From: Lactobacillus sp. 0.1XD8-4
GTDB taxonomy: Bacteria; Bacillota; Bacilli; Lactobacillales; Lactobacillaceae
Direction of reading: 5' to 3'
DNA: 45,131 nucleotides
NCBI RefSeq assembly: GCF_009663775.1
Contig: NZ_RDBR01000011.1
Span: 1 to 45,131 of the forward strand
The notes below the pieces were generated by a model. That model did no database searches. It was not told where the DNA came from and saw only the letters and a list, made by a program, of their open reading frames with translations. The translations under genes were made by a program, and so were the position numbers. Below, piece by piece: positions 37,751 to 45,131 of this stretch. Each line of letters starts with the position of its first letter. Position 1 is the stretch's first letter.

Positions 37751-39454
37751 TTAATCTTTACCAATTTCACGGTAATAACTATCTTCTATTCGTTTATAAC
37801 TACCGGGTTCAACCTCTTCTAAAACCGTCGCAATCGCTTCTAAACTAGCAGTGTAATTGAACTGATCAAAGAGGTCCTGCGATTTTTTAGCAGCTGCCGC
37901 AATTCGCTCGTTGTCACTAAAACGGTTAGCATATTGCTGAAAACGTTCTGTTAGCTCTGCACTATCACGTAATATGTCAGTCTTATCATTTAGTGTATCG
38001 ATATCAGATTCAACGATAATTAACTGCTTGGTAATTTCATCCATATTAATTTTATACTCGTTTAACTCATCAGCCAGTTTTTTAATTTCATCGCTTACCC
38101 CAAAGAAGTAATCAAGGTAGTCTTTAGGCAGCCCTGGCAAATTCAATTGTTCCACTTGGCGATGAATTGTCCGAATTTGAACTGAATATTTCTGGAGCAT
38201 TTGCCGTGCGCGCTGTTCGTCAGTTTGAAGCTTGGCAACTTCATCGTTAAGTTTTTCCTGACTTTTTTCAATCTCAGTTAAATTCTTTTGATTGGTCTTT
38301 TGGCGGTCTAACACTTGGCTATAAACGGCCGACTTATTAGCAATTGCTTCCGCATCATCACGGTACTGTTTTATAATCGCTTTGATCTGCTCATTTAGTT
38401 CACGAACAGTTTCTTGCTCATGGTTAGTTAAAGTATAATTGATACTCAGCCGATCAAGCTCTACCCCCAGCTCATCATTTTGTCGCTGGGCATGACGGGT
38501 AAATTCTTTCATGACATCAATTAGGTGAATCGCTTCGTCCTTAGCATCAATTTCTTTTTGCATTACCCCATATAAATAATCAATTCGCTCACTTAAGTCC
38601 TTATTAGACTGTTTAACAATATCTAATTGCAAATCATTAAGCTGTTCAATCGTTTCATCTAATTTTGCTTTTAATTGGTCAATCTGCTTTTCAATATTTT
38701 TTTCTGTAAAATGGTAATTTTGTTTTACCAGCGTCTCATAACCATTTTTAAGTTCAGCTAATTGCTCGGGAAATTCGGTTGCAATTGGTTTATAAAGCTT
38801 CGGAATTTCTGTTAGTTTTTTCTCAAAGGCCGCATTTTCACTTTGTAGATCAGTAAGAATTTCCTGAGCCGCTTCAATATCACCTTTATTAGTTAGATCT
38901 GTAAATTTAGCAAATTGTGCTTCTAATTCAGCTAATTGATTATTCAATTTTTTCTCACTATCGCCATATTCAAAACTTTTTTCGTTTAAATGACGATGGA
39001 ATTGACGATACTTAGACCGAATCCGTTCTACTGCTTGCATATGGGTATGTTGCTGTTGACGCAAATGCTGGAGTTCTTTGTCCATTTGTTGGATAGTTGC
39101 TGTCAATTTTGCTAGGTCAGCTTGTGCATCGCGAATTTGTGTATTTATTGTTAATAATTTACTCGTCCGGGCATCTGCTAAAAGTTGGGGGGCTTTTTTG
39201 TTAAAGTCGTTGATTGCTGGTTGGACCTGCTTTTCATATTTATTTTTAATTGTTTCAAATTGTTTTTTAGCATCACCAATTAACTGTAACGCTTCTACAT
39301 CCTTTATTTGCTGGCCAACTTTTTGGCCTGCGATCTTTTTCGCACTAGCCATTAAGTCATTAATCTGCTTGACCACGCGTCGTTGATACCAATAGACGCA
39401 GACCAATAATGCGACAACAATGATTAAAACACCAATCAATACTTGAAAAACCAC
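37751..39454 (-). CDS. ezrA: Septation ring formation regulator EzrA
   Basis: EzrA is a membrane-anchored protein that limits FtsZ ring formation to mid-cell and helps coordinate division with wall growth. The 567-residue product has one N-terminal membrane helix (about 4-24) followed by basic YQRRVVKQIND. Almost continuous alpha-helical, spectrin-like coiled-coil repeats follow to the end, rich in Gln, Glu and Lys. Length is the family's usual 560-575. The start is GTG at 39454 with AGGTG upstream. It is transcribed divergently from the fRMsr gene and ends in its own terminator. Confidence 0.93.
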   Translation of the reverse strand: MVFQVLIGVLIIVVALLVCVYWYQRRVVKQINDLMASAKKIAGQKVGQQIKDVEALQLIGDAKKQFETIKNKYEKQVQPAINDFNKKAPQLLADARTSKLLTINTQIRDAQADLAKLTATIQQMDKELQHLRQQQHTHMQAVERIRSKYRQFHRHLNEKSFEYGDSEKKLNNQLAELEAQFAKFTDLTNKGDIEAAQEILTDLQSENAAFEKKLTEIPKLYKPIATEFPEQLAELKNGYETLVKQNYHFTEKNIEKQIDQLKAKLDETIEQLNDLQLDIVKQSNKDLSERIDYLYGVMQKEIDAKDEAIHLIDVMKEFTRHAQRQNDELGVELDRLSINYTLTNHEQETVRELNEQIKAIIKQYRDDAEAIANKSAVYSQVLDRQKTNQKNLTEIEKSQEKLNDEVAKLQTDEQRARQMLQKYSVQIRTIHRQVEQLNLPGLPKDYLDYFFGVSDEIKKLADELNEYKINMDEITKQLIIVESDIDTLNDKTDILRDSAELTERFQQYANRFSDNERIAAAAKKSQDLFDQFNYTASLEAIATVLEEVEPGSYKRIEDSYYREIGKD

Positions 39455-39483
39455 TTTTTACACCTACTACTTTTTATTGTTTA

Positions 39484-39513
39484 TTGATATTGCATAACAA
39501 TTAGCCGTATAAT
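39484..39513 (+). promoter_or_regulatory. Promoter of the fRMsr gene
   Basis: TTGATA (39484-39489), 18 bases, TATAAT (39508-39513) on the plus strand, 55 bases before the start codon. Confidence 0.7.
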
Positions 39514-39523
39514 CCTATTCAAA

Positions 39524-39532
39524 ATTATAGCA
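39524..39532 (-). promoter_or_regulatory. Extended -10 promoter of ezrA
   Basis: TGCTATAAT on the minus strand gives a perfect TATAAT with extended -10 TG, about 70 bases before the ezrA start. It is back to back with the plus-strand promoter, the two -10 boxes being ten bases apart. Confidence 0.6.
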
Positions 39533-39567
39533 TACCTTAACGTTACTGCTGAGAAAGAAGGAAAAAT

Positions 39568-40023
39568 ATGTCAGAAAATTCATTATTGACCGCCCAACTA
39601 GCGAGTCTCCTCACTGGTGAACATAATAAAATTGCTAACTTAGCTAACGCTAGCGCCCTCCTTATGCAAAGCCTTGCAGAAATAAATTGGGCAGGCTTTT
39701 ACCTATTTGACAAAGAAAAAAACGAGTTAGTCCTCGGACCATTTCAAGGGAAAGTTGCCTGTATGCATATCAAACTCGGCAACGGTGTTTGTGGCACAAG
39801 TGCCGTTAAGCAGAAAACAATTGTCGTTGATGATGTCCAACAATTTAAAGGATATATTGCCTGTGATAGTGCCGCTCAATCTGAATTAGTTATCCCACTA
39901 GTCAAAGACTCACAATTAGTCGGTGTACTGGACTTAGATTCGCCGATAAAAAACCGTTTTGATAAGGAAATAACAAATGAATTAGAAGCATTTTCTCAGA
40001 TGCTCTTGAAAATGCTTGACTAA
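39568..40023 (+). CDS. GAF-domain free methionine-(R)-sulfoxide reductase
   Basis: This 151-residue protein is a single GAF domain of the fRMsr type, which reduces free methionine-R-sulfoxide and so protects against oxidants. All three family cysteines are visible: C65 (VACMHI), C75 (GNGVCGTSA) and C99 (YIACDS), with the conserved SELVIPL and GVLDLDSP stretches. These cysteines set it apart from ordinary sensory GAF domains. ATG start with AGAAGGAA upstream. It is the first plus-strand gene and lies ahead of rpsD, a neighbourhood often seen in Firmicutes. Confidence 0.92.
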   Translation: MSENSLLTAQLASLLTGEHNKIANLANASALLMQSLAEINWAGFYLFDKEKNELVLGPFQGKVACMHIKLGNGVCGTSAVKQKTIVVDDVQQFKGYIACDSAAQSELVIPLVKDSQLVGVLDLDSPIKNRFDKEITNELEAFSQMLLKMLD

Positions 40024-40033
40024 TACTATAAAT

Positions 40034-40200
40034 TCGTTGTACACTAATTTTTGTGTAAAATAATGCAGCAGTGAGGGGCAAGCTCGTCAACAGACTGGTG
40101 CCAATTGGTGTTTTTAGTAACTCGGCTGCTAGGGTGAAAAATTCAAATCAGCCTGCACGAATGCCAAGCTCACATCGGATTATTTTACTCCAACTAAAAT
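40034..40200 (+). ncRNA. Structured leader of rpsD (candidate S4 autoregulatory element)
   Basis: A 195-base gap precedes rpsD. It has a possible promoter (TTGTAC at 40034 with AATAAT or ATAATG 16-17 bases on). A large stem-loop follows, closed by GCAGC (40065-40069) with GCTGC (40125-40129) and containing GGTGCCAATTGGTG. In several Firmicutes ribosomal protein S4 represses its own gene through a leader pseudoknot, so an autoregulatory role is likely; I cannot confirm that the fold matches the known element. Confidence 0.45.
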
Positions 40201-40218
40201 TATTGGAGGAATTTATTT

Positions 40219-40824
40219 ATGTCTCGTTACACTGGTCCAAGCTGGCGTGTTTCACGTCGTCTTGGCGTATCACTTTCAGGTACTGGTAAAGAATTAGCAC
40301 GTCGGGCTTACGCTCCTGGTGACCACGGTCGTGATCGTCGCGGTAAGCTTTCAGAATACGGTACACAATTACGTGAAAAGCAAAAGCTTCGTTTTATGTA
40401 CGGTATGACTGAACGTCAATTCTCAAACCTTTTCGTTCGTGCCGGTAAGATCAAGGAAGGTACTCACGGTGCCAACTTCATGGCATTGCTTGAACGTCGT
40501 CTTGATAACATGGTTTACCGTCTTGGCTTAGCTACTACTCGTCGTCAAGCTCGTCAATTAGTTAACCACGGTCACATCACTGTTGATGGTAAGCGTGTTG
40601 ACATTCCATCATACGAAGTTAAGGTTGGTCAAGTTATCGCTGTTCGTGACAAGTCTAAGAACTTAGACATTATCAAGAACGCCGTTGAAGCCGTTGTTTC
40701 ACGTCCTTCATACGTTGACTTTGATGCTGACAAGCTTGAAGGTAAGCTTAACCGGATTCCAGCACGTGAAGATATGAACGCTGATATTGATGAAGCTCTT
40801 ATCGTTGAATTCTACAACAAGTAA
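40219..40824 (+). CDS. rpsD: 30S ribosomal protein S4
   Basis: S4 is a primary 16S rRNA-binding protein that nucleates assembly of the 30S body and affects decoding accuracy. The 201-residue product starts [16 protein letters not shown], has the S4 RNA-binding domain at about 92-155 ([35 protein letters not shown]), and ends VEFYNK. Length is standard. Codon use is strongly biased compared with the neighbours (GGT, CGT, AAG), as expected for a highly expressed gene. ATG start with GGAGG upstream. Monocistronic: leader ahead and strong terminator behind. Confidence 0.99.
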   Translation: MSRYTGPSWRVSRRLGVSLSGTGKELARRAYAPGDHGRDRRGKLSEYGTQLREKQKLRFMYGMTERQFSNLFVRAGKIKEGTHGANFMALLERRLDNMVYRLGLATTRRQARQLVNHGHITVDGKRVDIPSYEVKVGQVIAVRDKSKNLDIIKNAVEAVVSRPSYVDFDADKLEGKLNRIPAREDMNADIDEALIVEFYNK

Positions 40825-40844
40825 TCTTTAAGGTTACTTATGTT

Positions 40845-40875
40845 AAAAGATCGGATTTTATCCGGTCTTTTTTTG
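40845..40875 (+). terminator. Terminator of rpsD
   Basis: AAAAGATCGGAT (40845-40856) pairs with ATCCGGTCTTTT around TTT, with one T-G pair, followed by a run of T. It lies about 20 bases past the rpsD stop codon. Confidence 0.9.
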
Positions 40876-40917
40876 TGCCTAAAAGAACTCCTTTCACTTA
40901 TAATAATATAATTTCAT

Positions 40918-40957
40918 TAGGTAATTATGGATGTATTTATAAATTCATAATTACCTA
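40918..40957 (+). repeat. Perfect 12-bp inverted repeat downstream of rpsD
   Basis: TAGGTAATTATG (40918-40929) and CATAATTACCTA (40946-40957) flank a 16-base AT-rich loop and are followed by TTTTTATATAATTTT on the plus strand. It may be a second, back-up terminator or a mobile-element remnant. It opens the gene-free stretch 40825-41187. Confidence 0.6.
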
Positions 40958-40992
40958 TTTTTATATAATTTTATTAATAGCATTATTATTGC

Positions 40993-41006
40993 AAAAAAAA
41001 AAAAAA
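40993..41006 (+). repeat. Run of 14 A in the gadB upstream region
   Basis: Fourteen consecutive A flanked by TGC and GCA, about 180 bases before gadB. Such runs slip during replication and also bend DNA. No effect on gadB can be read from the sequence. Confidence 0.8.
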
Positions 41007-41023
41007 GCATATAGTTGAAAATG

Positions 41024-41156
41024 TAAATAATAATTATTATTTATTTAACAATTTTTTCAGTACTGAAAGATTATCCTCTACTATTTTAACAATAAAAAAA
41101 GAGAATTATTATAGCCTATTTATTTCGCTTCTTTATTAATGATTCAAAAAGAAGCG
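41024..41156 (+). promoter_or_regulatory. gadB upstream region with three palindromes
   Basis: The region holds a 20-base AT palindrome (41024-41043, TAAATAATAA and complement), a perfect 14-base palindrome TTTCAGTACTGAAA (41055-41068), and a hairpin CGCTTCTTT/AAAGAAGCG (41126-41134 with 41148-41156) just ahead of the ribosome site. A possible -10 (TATTAT near 41107) has no good -35. The 14-base palindrome is the best operator candidate; its regulator is unknown. No gene is seen in this 363-base gap. Confidence 0.45.
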
Positions 41157-41187
41157 TCCAGTAAATTAGTTAAGGAGGCTACCTTTC

Positions 41188-42594
41188 ATGGCAGGACTAT
41201 ATGGAAAAAAAGATGAAGAAAAACATGATGTATTAGATCCTATTTTTGGTTCTTATACTGCTGATCATGCTTTATCGAAATACGAATTAAACAAAGAACC
41301 TGTTTCTCCAGAAGTGGCTTATCGAATTGTAAAAGATCAACTGATTGATGAAGGTAATGCACGTGAAAACCTAGCTACTTTCTGCCAAACATATATGGAA
41401 CCGAAAGCAACTGAAATTATGGCCGAAACAATGCAAAAAAACGCCATCGATAAGTCTGAATATCCACGAACTGCTGAACTCGAAAATCGTTGCGTTAATA
41501 TTATTGCTAACTTATGGCACGGGCAAAAGAATGAAAACTACATGGGTACTTCAACAGTTGGTTCTTCTGAAGGTTGTATGCTTGGTGGACTTGCAATGAA
41601 ATTTGCCTGGCGAGAACGAGCCAAAAAATTAGGTCTTGATATTAATGCTCATAAGCCGAATTTGGTAATTTCATCTGGTTATCAAGTATGTTGGGAAAAA
41701 TTTGCAACATACTTTGATATAGAATTACGAACAGTTCCAATGGATGAAGAACATCAATCACTTAATATGAATACTGTTATGGACTACGTTGATGAATATA
41801 CTATTGGAATCGTTGGTATCATGGGAATTACTTATACTGGTCGCTATGATGATATCGCAAAGTTAAATGACCTCGTTGAAGAATATAATAAAACAACTGA
41901 TTATAAAGTTTATATTCATGTTGATGCTGCTTCAGGTGGTTTCTATGCCCCATTTATGGAACCAGACATTAAATGGGATTTTCAACTAAAAAACGTTGTT
42001 TCGATTAATTCTTCAGGTCACAAATATGGTTTAGTTTACCCTGGAATCGGTTGGGTTCTCTGGCGCGATAAGAAATTTGTTCCTGATAAGTTAATTTTTA
42101 AGGTTAGCTATTTAGGCGGAGAATTACCAACAATGGCTATTAACTTCTCACGGAGTGCCTCGCAAATTATTGGTCAATATTATAATTTTGTTCGTTTTGG
42201 TTTTGACGGCTATAAGAAGATCCAAAAGCGAACCCATGATGTCGCTGTATATTTAGCAACCGAAATTCAAAAGATGGGGATGTTCGAAATGGTCAATGAC
42301 GGTTCCCAACTCCCGATTATCTGTTATAAATTGAAGGATCTAACTGCACAAAATTGGTCATTATACGATTTGGCTGATCGGTTGCGGATGCAAGGTTGGC
42401 AGGTTCCTGCATATCCACTTCCTCAAAACCTCGATACAGTTGAAGTACAACGAATCGTATGTCGAGCTGATTTTGGAATGAGCAGAGCTCATGAATTTAT
42501 CGATGACATGAAGCGAGATATTGAGGAGTTAAATAAGTCGATTTTAGTTGGGCACAAAACAACTGAACTTAAAAAGTACGGCTTTACCCATTAA
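41188..42594 (+). CDS. gadB: Glutamate decarboxylase
   Basis: GadB is a cytoplasmic PLP enzyme that converts L-glutamate to GABA and CO2, consuming a proton, and so supports acid resistance. The 468-residue product has the PLP lysine K279 in NSSGHKYGLVYPG, D246 in HVDAASGGFYAPF, and the substrate-loop region MGTSTVGSSEGCMLGG at 119-134. The C-terminus VGHKTTELKKYGFTH has a terminal histidine, like the tail that closes the active site of E. coli GadB at neutral pH. Length is normal. ATG start with AAGGAGG nine bases upstream. The antiporter gene gadC follows. Confidence 0.98.
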   Translation: MAGLYGKKDEEKHDVLDPIFGSYTADHALSKYELNKEPVSPEVAYRIVKDQLIDEGNARENLATFCQTYMEPKATEIMAETMQKNAIDKSEYPRTAELENRCVNIIANLWHGQKNENYMGTSTVGSSEGCMLGGLAMKFAWRERAKKLGLDINAHKPNLVISSGYQVCWEKFATYFDIELRTVPMDEEHQSLNMNTVMDYVDEYTIGIVGIMGITYTGRYDDIAKLNDLVEEYNKTTDYKVYIHVDAASGGFYAPFMEPDIKWDFQLKNVVSINSSGHKYGLVYPGIGWVLWRDKKFVPDKLIFKVSYLGGELPTMAINFSRSASQIIGQYYNFVRFGFDGYKKIQKRTHDVAVYLATEIQKMGMFEMVNDGSQLPIICYKLKDLTAQNWSLYDLADRLRMQGWQVPAYPLPQNLDTVEVQRIVCRADFGMSRAHEFIDDMKRDIEELNKSILVGHKTTELKKYGFTH

Positions 42595-42611
42595 TTTTTA
42601 AGATTACATTT

Positions 42612-42665
42612 GTTCTACATAGTTAAGCCTTTCTAAAAGATTTTTAATTATGTAGAACTTTTTTT
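42612..42665 (+). terminator. Terminator between gadB and gadC
   Basis: GTTCTACATAGTTAA (42612-42626) pairs with TTAATTATGTAGAAC (42644-42658), 15 pairs with one G-U, followed by seven T. It lies only about 40 bases ahead of gadC. It should end much of the gadB transcript, giving more gadB than gadC mRNA unless gadC has its own promoter, which I do not see. Confidence 0.85.
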
Positions 42666-42697
42666 ATCATCTGCTGAAAAGGAGGTTTGTAATTATC

Positions 42698-44164
42698 ATG
42701 AATACTTTACAAAACAAAAGAACACTTACCATGTGGGGGTTCTTTTCCATTACTGCAGCTATGGTTTTAACAGTTTATGAATACCCAACTTTCGCAACTT
42801 CTAAACTCCACCTAGTATTCTTTCTGATTTTAGGAGGTTTATTTTGGTTTATTCCCGTTGCGTTATGTGCAGCAGAGATGGCTACTGTTAAAGGATGGAA
42901 TGATAATGGCGGTGGTGAATTTAGCTGGGTCAGCCACACCCTTGGGACGAGATTCGGCTTTGCGGCTATCTTTTTTCAATGGTTTCAAATTACTGTAAAT
43001 TTCTGTACAATGATTTACTTTATTTTAGGAGCATTATCTTTTGTAGTTAGCTGGCCAGCTTTAACCAATAATGCTTGGGTTAAATTCTGGGGAGTATTAA
43101 TCATATTCTGGCTAGTTACATTTTCTCAATTTGGAGGTACAAAATATACTCAGAAAATTGCAAAGTTTGGCTTTTTAATCGGAATCCTGATTCCATCAGC
43201 CATACTATTTATTCTAGCAATTTGGTATCTATGTGTAGGTGGTAAATTATTAATTACTTTCACGCCTCATCAATTTGTTCCCGACTTTACAAAAGTTGAT
43301 ACATTGGTCGTTTTTGTATCGTTTATTTTAGCGTATATGGGTGGTGAAGCCTCTGCTTCCTATATTAATGAGTTGAAAAATCCAAATAAAAACTACCCAT
43401 TGGTTATGTTTATATTAGTTATTTTGGCAATTTGCTTAGATACACTAGGCGGTCTTACAGTTGCTGCTGTGATTCCACAAAATCAACTTTCCCTAAGTGC
43501 CGGGGTAGTTCAAGCATTTAATTACCTATTTATCAATTTAAGTCATGGTGAATTAGGTTGGCTTACTCGGATTATAGGGTTAATGCTTGCCTGTGGTGTG
43601 ATTGCTGAAATTAGTTCATGGGTTACCGGTCCTTCGCGAGCAATTTATGATACTGCTAAAATGGGAATTATTCCAAGTTACTTTAAAAAAACTAATAAAC
43701 ATAATATTCCTGTCCGTTTAATTATTGTTCAAGGTCTTATTGTATCAATCTGGGATGCGGTCTTAACACTTGGCGGTGGCGGCGGTAATGTTTCATTCTT
43801 CGCTGCAATGGGACTAACAGTCGTTATTTACTTAGTTGCTTACTTCTTATTCTTTATTAGTTATCTTGTTTTAGTTTACAAAAAGAAAGACTTGCCTCGA
43901 ACTTATAATGTGCCCGGTGGTACCTTTGGAAAAACTATTATTGCTATTTGTGGGCTTTTAGTAACCCTATTTGCCTTCATTATTTCGTTTTTCCCAACAA
44001 CTTCGTTACCAGCATCATCTCACGGAATTTACATGGCTATTTTAATCATAAGTTTCCTTATCGTATTAGTTATCCCATTTATTATTTTCCAAATAACCAA
44101 GAAGCACCATACTGGTTTATTGGACGAAGAAAATCACAAAAAAGGAGATCATCCAGATGAATAA
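42698..44164 (+). CDS. gadC: Glutamate:GABA antiporter GadC
   Basis: GadC is a membrane exchanger of the APC superfamily that imports glutamate and exports GABA, completing the proton-consuming cycle with GadB. The 488-residue product has about twelve membrane helices. It includes the early TAAMVLTVYEYPTFA segment that replaces the glycine-rich GxG helix of other APC members, FAYMGGEASASYINEL-like substrate-helix sequence near residue 220, and a hydrophilic C-terminal tail (FQITKKHHTGLLDEENHKK) that corresponds to the pH-sensing plug of E. coli GadC, though shorter. ATG start with AAGGAGG upstream. Its last eight bases overlap the racemase gene. Confidence 0.95.
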   Translation: MNTLQNKRTLTMWGFFSITAAMVLTVYEYPTFATSKLHLVFFLILGGLFWFIPVALCAAEMATVKGWNDNGGGEFSWVSHTLGTRFGFAAIFFQWFQITVNFCTMIYFILGALSFVVSWPALTNNAWVKFWGVLIIFWLVTFSQFGGTKYTQKIAKFGFLIGILIPSAILFILAIWYLCVGGKLLITFTPHQFVPDFTKVDTLVVFVSFILAYMGGEASASYINELKNPNKNYPLVMFILVILAICLDTLGGLTVAAVIPQNQLSLSAGVVQAFNYLFINLSHGELGWLTRIIGLMLACGVIAEISSWVTGPSRAIYDTAKMGIIPSYFKKTNKHNIPVRLIIVQGLIVSIWDAVLTLGGGGGNVSFFAAMGLTVVIYLVAYFLFFISYLVLVYKKKDLPRTYNVPGGTFGKTIIAICGLLVTLFAFIISFFPTTSLPASSHGIYMAILIISFLIVLVIPFIIFQITKKHHTGLLDEENHKKGDHPDE

Positions 44165-44948
44165 TTTACCAATTGGAGTTATGGATTCAGGACTTGGTGG
44201 ACTCTCTGTTGTTAGAATGATTCAAAATAAATTACCAAATGAGTCAATAGTTTTTGTCGGTGATGAAGGACACTTTCCGTATGGAACAAAGCCGCAGGCA
44301 GAAGTCAGAAAGTTTGTTATAAAAATTAGCAAATATCTAGAGCAACGACCTGTCAAATTAATGGTTATCGCTTGCAATACAGCAACTGCAGCGGCTCTAC
44401 CAGCTGTTAAAGAACAACTTAAAATTCCAGTAATCGGTGTAATTCATCCAGGAGCAGAGGCCGCTGTTAAAACTCACGCAAATGTAATTGGAGTTATTGG
44501 AACTGATTCAACAATAAAAGATGGCGCCTATGAAAGAGAAATTCATAAAATTGACCCAACAATTAAAGTTATTAGTAAGGCAACACAACCTTTAGTGGCA
44601 ATAGTTGAACACGGGCTTACGGAAACTCCTGAAGCTCAACAAACAGTCAACGAACAGTTATCAATTTTTGATAAAAATCCTATTGATACTTTAATTTTAG
44701 GGTGTACCCATTTTCCTTTCTTAGAAAAACAAATTCAAAATAAGGTTGGAAAAAAGGTAACTTTAATCGATCCTGCAAAAGAGACAGTCCTTCAAATACA
44801 GTCTTTATTAGAACAAAATAATATGTTAAGTAATGAAGCTCCAACATATGACCTTTATTCAACAGGCAATAAAAATGACCTAATAGCTGGCGCAAATAAG
44901 TGGCTACATGACAAATATACTTCTTGTACCAGCTTAAAATTAAATTGA
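44157..44948 (+). CDS. murI: Glutamate racemase
   Basis: MurI interconverts L- and D-glutamate; D-glutamate is needed for peptidoglycan. The 263-residue product has both catalytic cysteines, C73 in ACNTATAAALP and C183 in LGCTHFPFLE, the D10-S11 of MDSGLGGLSV and H185. Length is normal and no key residue is missing. ATG start, with AAAGGAGA inside the gadC tail and an eight-base overlap with gadC, so it is translated from the gadC message. A racemase in a gad operon is unusual for a housekeeping wall enzyme; lactobacilli normally carry murI elsewhere, so this may be a second copy. It could supply L-glutamate to GadB from D-glutamate, or the reverse. Confidence 0.95.
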   Translation: MNNLPIGVMDSGLGGLSVVRMIQNKLPNESIVFVGDEGHFPYGTKPQAEVRKFVIKISKYLEQRPVKLMVIACNTATAAALPAVKEQLKIPVIGVIHPGAEAAVKTHANVIGVIGTDSTIKDGAYEREIHKIDPTIKVISKATQPLVAIVEHGLTETPEAQQTVNEQLSIFDKNPIDTLILGCTHFPFLEKQIQNKVGKKVTLIDPAKETVLQIQSLLEQNNMLSNEAPTYDLYSTGNKNDLIAGANKWLHDKYTSCTSLKLN

Positions 44949-45045
44949 TCACATTAACAACAGATCTTATTTTTATAAGAGGTAAAAATCTGTAATAAAA
45001 AAGCTAACAGCTGGAAAATTTTTTCATTGAAGTGCAAGAAAAAAG

Positions 45046-45131
45046 TTAGACAAAATTAAAATATTGAACATATTCTTGAGAAAGTTCGGTTAATTCTGCA
45101 ATATCCTTACAGGGCAGAAATCCTGCTAGTA
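45046..45131 (-). CDS. C-terminal fragment of an unidentified minus-strand gene (cut by window edge)
   Basis: Read leftward from the window end, one frame is open for 27 codons and stops with TAA at 45048-45046: LAGFLPCKDIAELTELSQE followed by YVQYFNFV. The IAELTELSQEYV segment resembles the helical ending (IAxxTGLSxEEI) seen in Rpn/PD-(D/E)XK transposase-like proteins, but the fragment is too short to assign. The gap 44949-45045 after murI holds weak hairpins (ACAGAT/ATCTGT; AGCT repeats) and no clear terminator. Confidence 0.4.
   Translation of the reverse strand, partial: LAGFLPCKDIAELTELSQEYVQYFNFV

Noticed and set aside
1-45131. CRISPR array, prophage or complete insertion sequence
   Set aside because: No series of spaced direct repeats, no integrase, phage structural or complete transposase genes were seen; only the right-edge fragment hints at a mobile gene.

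Overview
The window is chromosomal DNA of a low-GC Gram-positive bacterium, most likely Limosilactobacillus reuteri or a close relative. Three things point there: T-box leaders and strong AGGAGG ribosome binding sites, a lactobacillus order of housekeeping genes, and a GadB/GadC glutamate-decarboxylase block. No database search was possible, so the species call is recognition only. Genes run on the minus strand from about 105 to 39454 and on the plus strand from 39568 to 44948.

Minus strand, read in the direction of transcription (right to left): ezrA (cell division); a cysteine desulfurase and thiI (4-thiouridine in tRNA); valS behind a T-box leader; a respiratory block cydA-cydB-cydD-cydC plus a type II NADH dehydrogenase; folC; a RadC-like protein; mreB-mreC-mreD (cell shape); a three-gene polar amino-acid ABC importer behind a T-box leader that carries two T-box/terminator modules; two M16-peptidase-like genes (ymfF, ymfH); rodZ; pgsA; cinA; recA with an SOS box; rny (RNase Y); and the repair cluster mutS-mutL-ruvA-ruvB followed by a divergent Tgt-like gene and yajC, ending in a strong terminator.

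Plus strand: a GAF-domain free methionine sulfoxide reductase, rpsD behind a structured leader, then an AT-rich 360-base spacer with several palindromes and a 14-A run. This is followed by gadB, gadC and a glutamate racemase gene overlapping gadC. The last 86 bases hold the C-terminal end of a minus-strand gene cut by the window edge.

The genes form coherent sets. mutSL/ruvAB/recA/cinA handle DNA repair and recombination. CydAB with Ndh makes a minimal NADH-to-oxygen chain, with CydDC for its assembly and a near-consensus CcpA site at its promoter. GadB/GadC exchange glutamate for GABA and consume protons, with a racemase that could connect D- and L-glutamate pools. Many genes start at GTG or TTG (yajC, ruvB, ruvA, mutS, recA, pgsA, mreB, thiI, ezrA, ymfF). 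The most unusual items are the two-module T-box leader, the Tgt homologue that has lost most of its base-recognition residues, and the racemase in the gad block.
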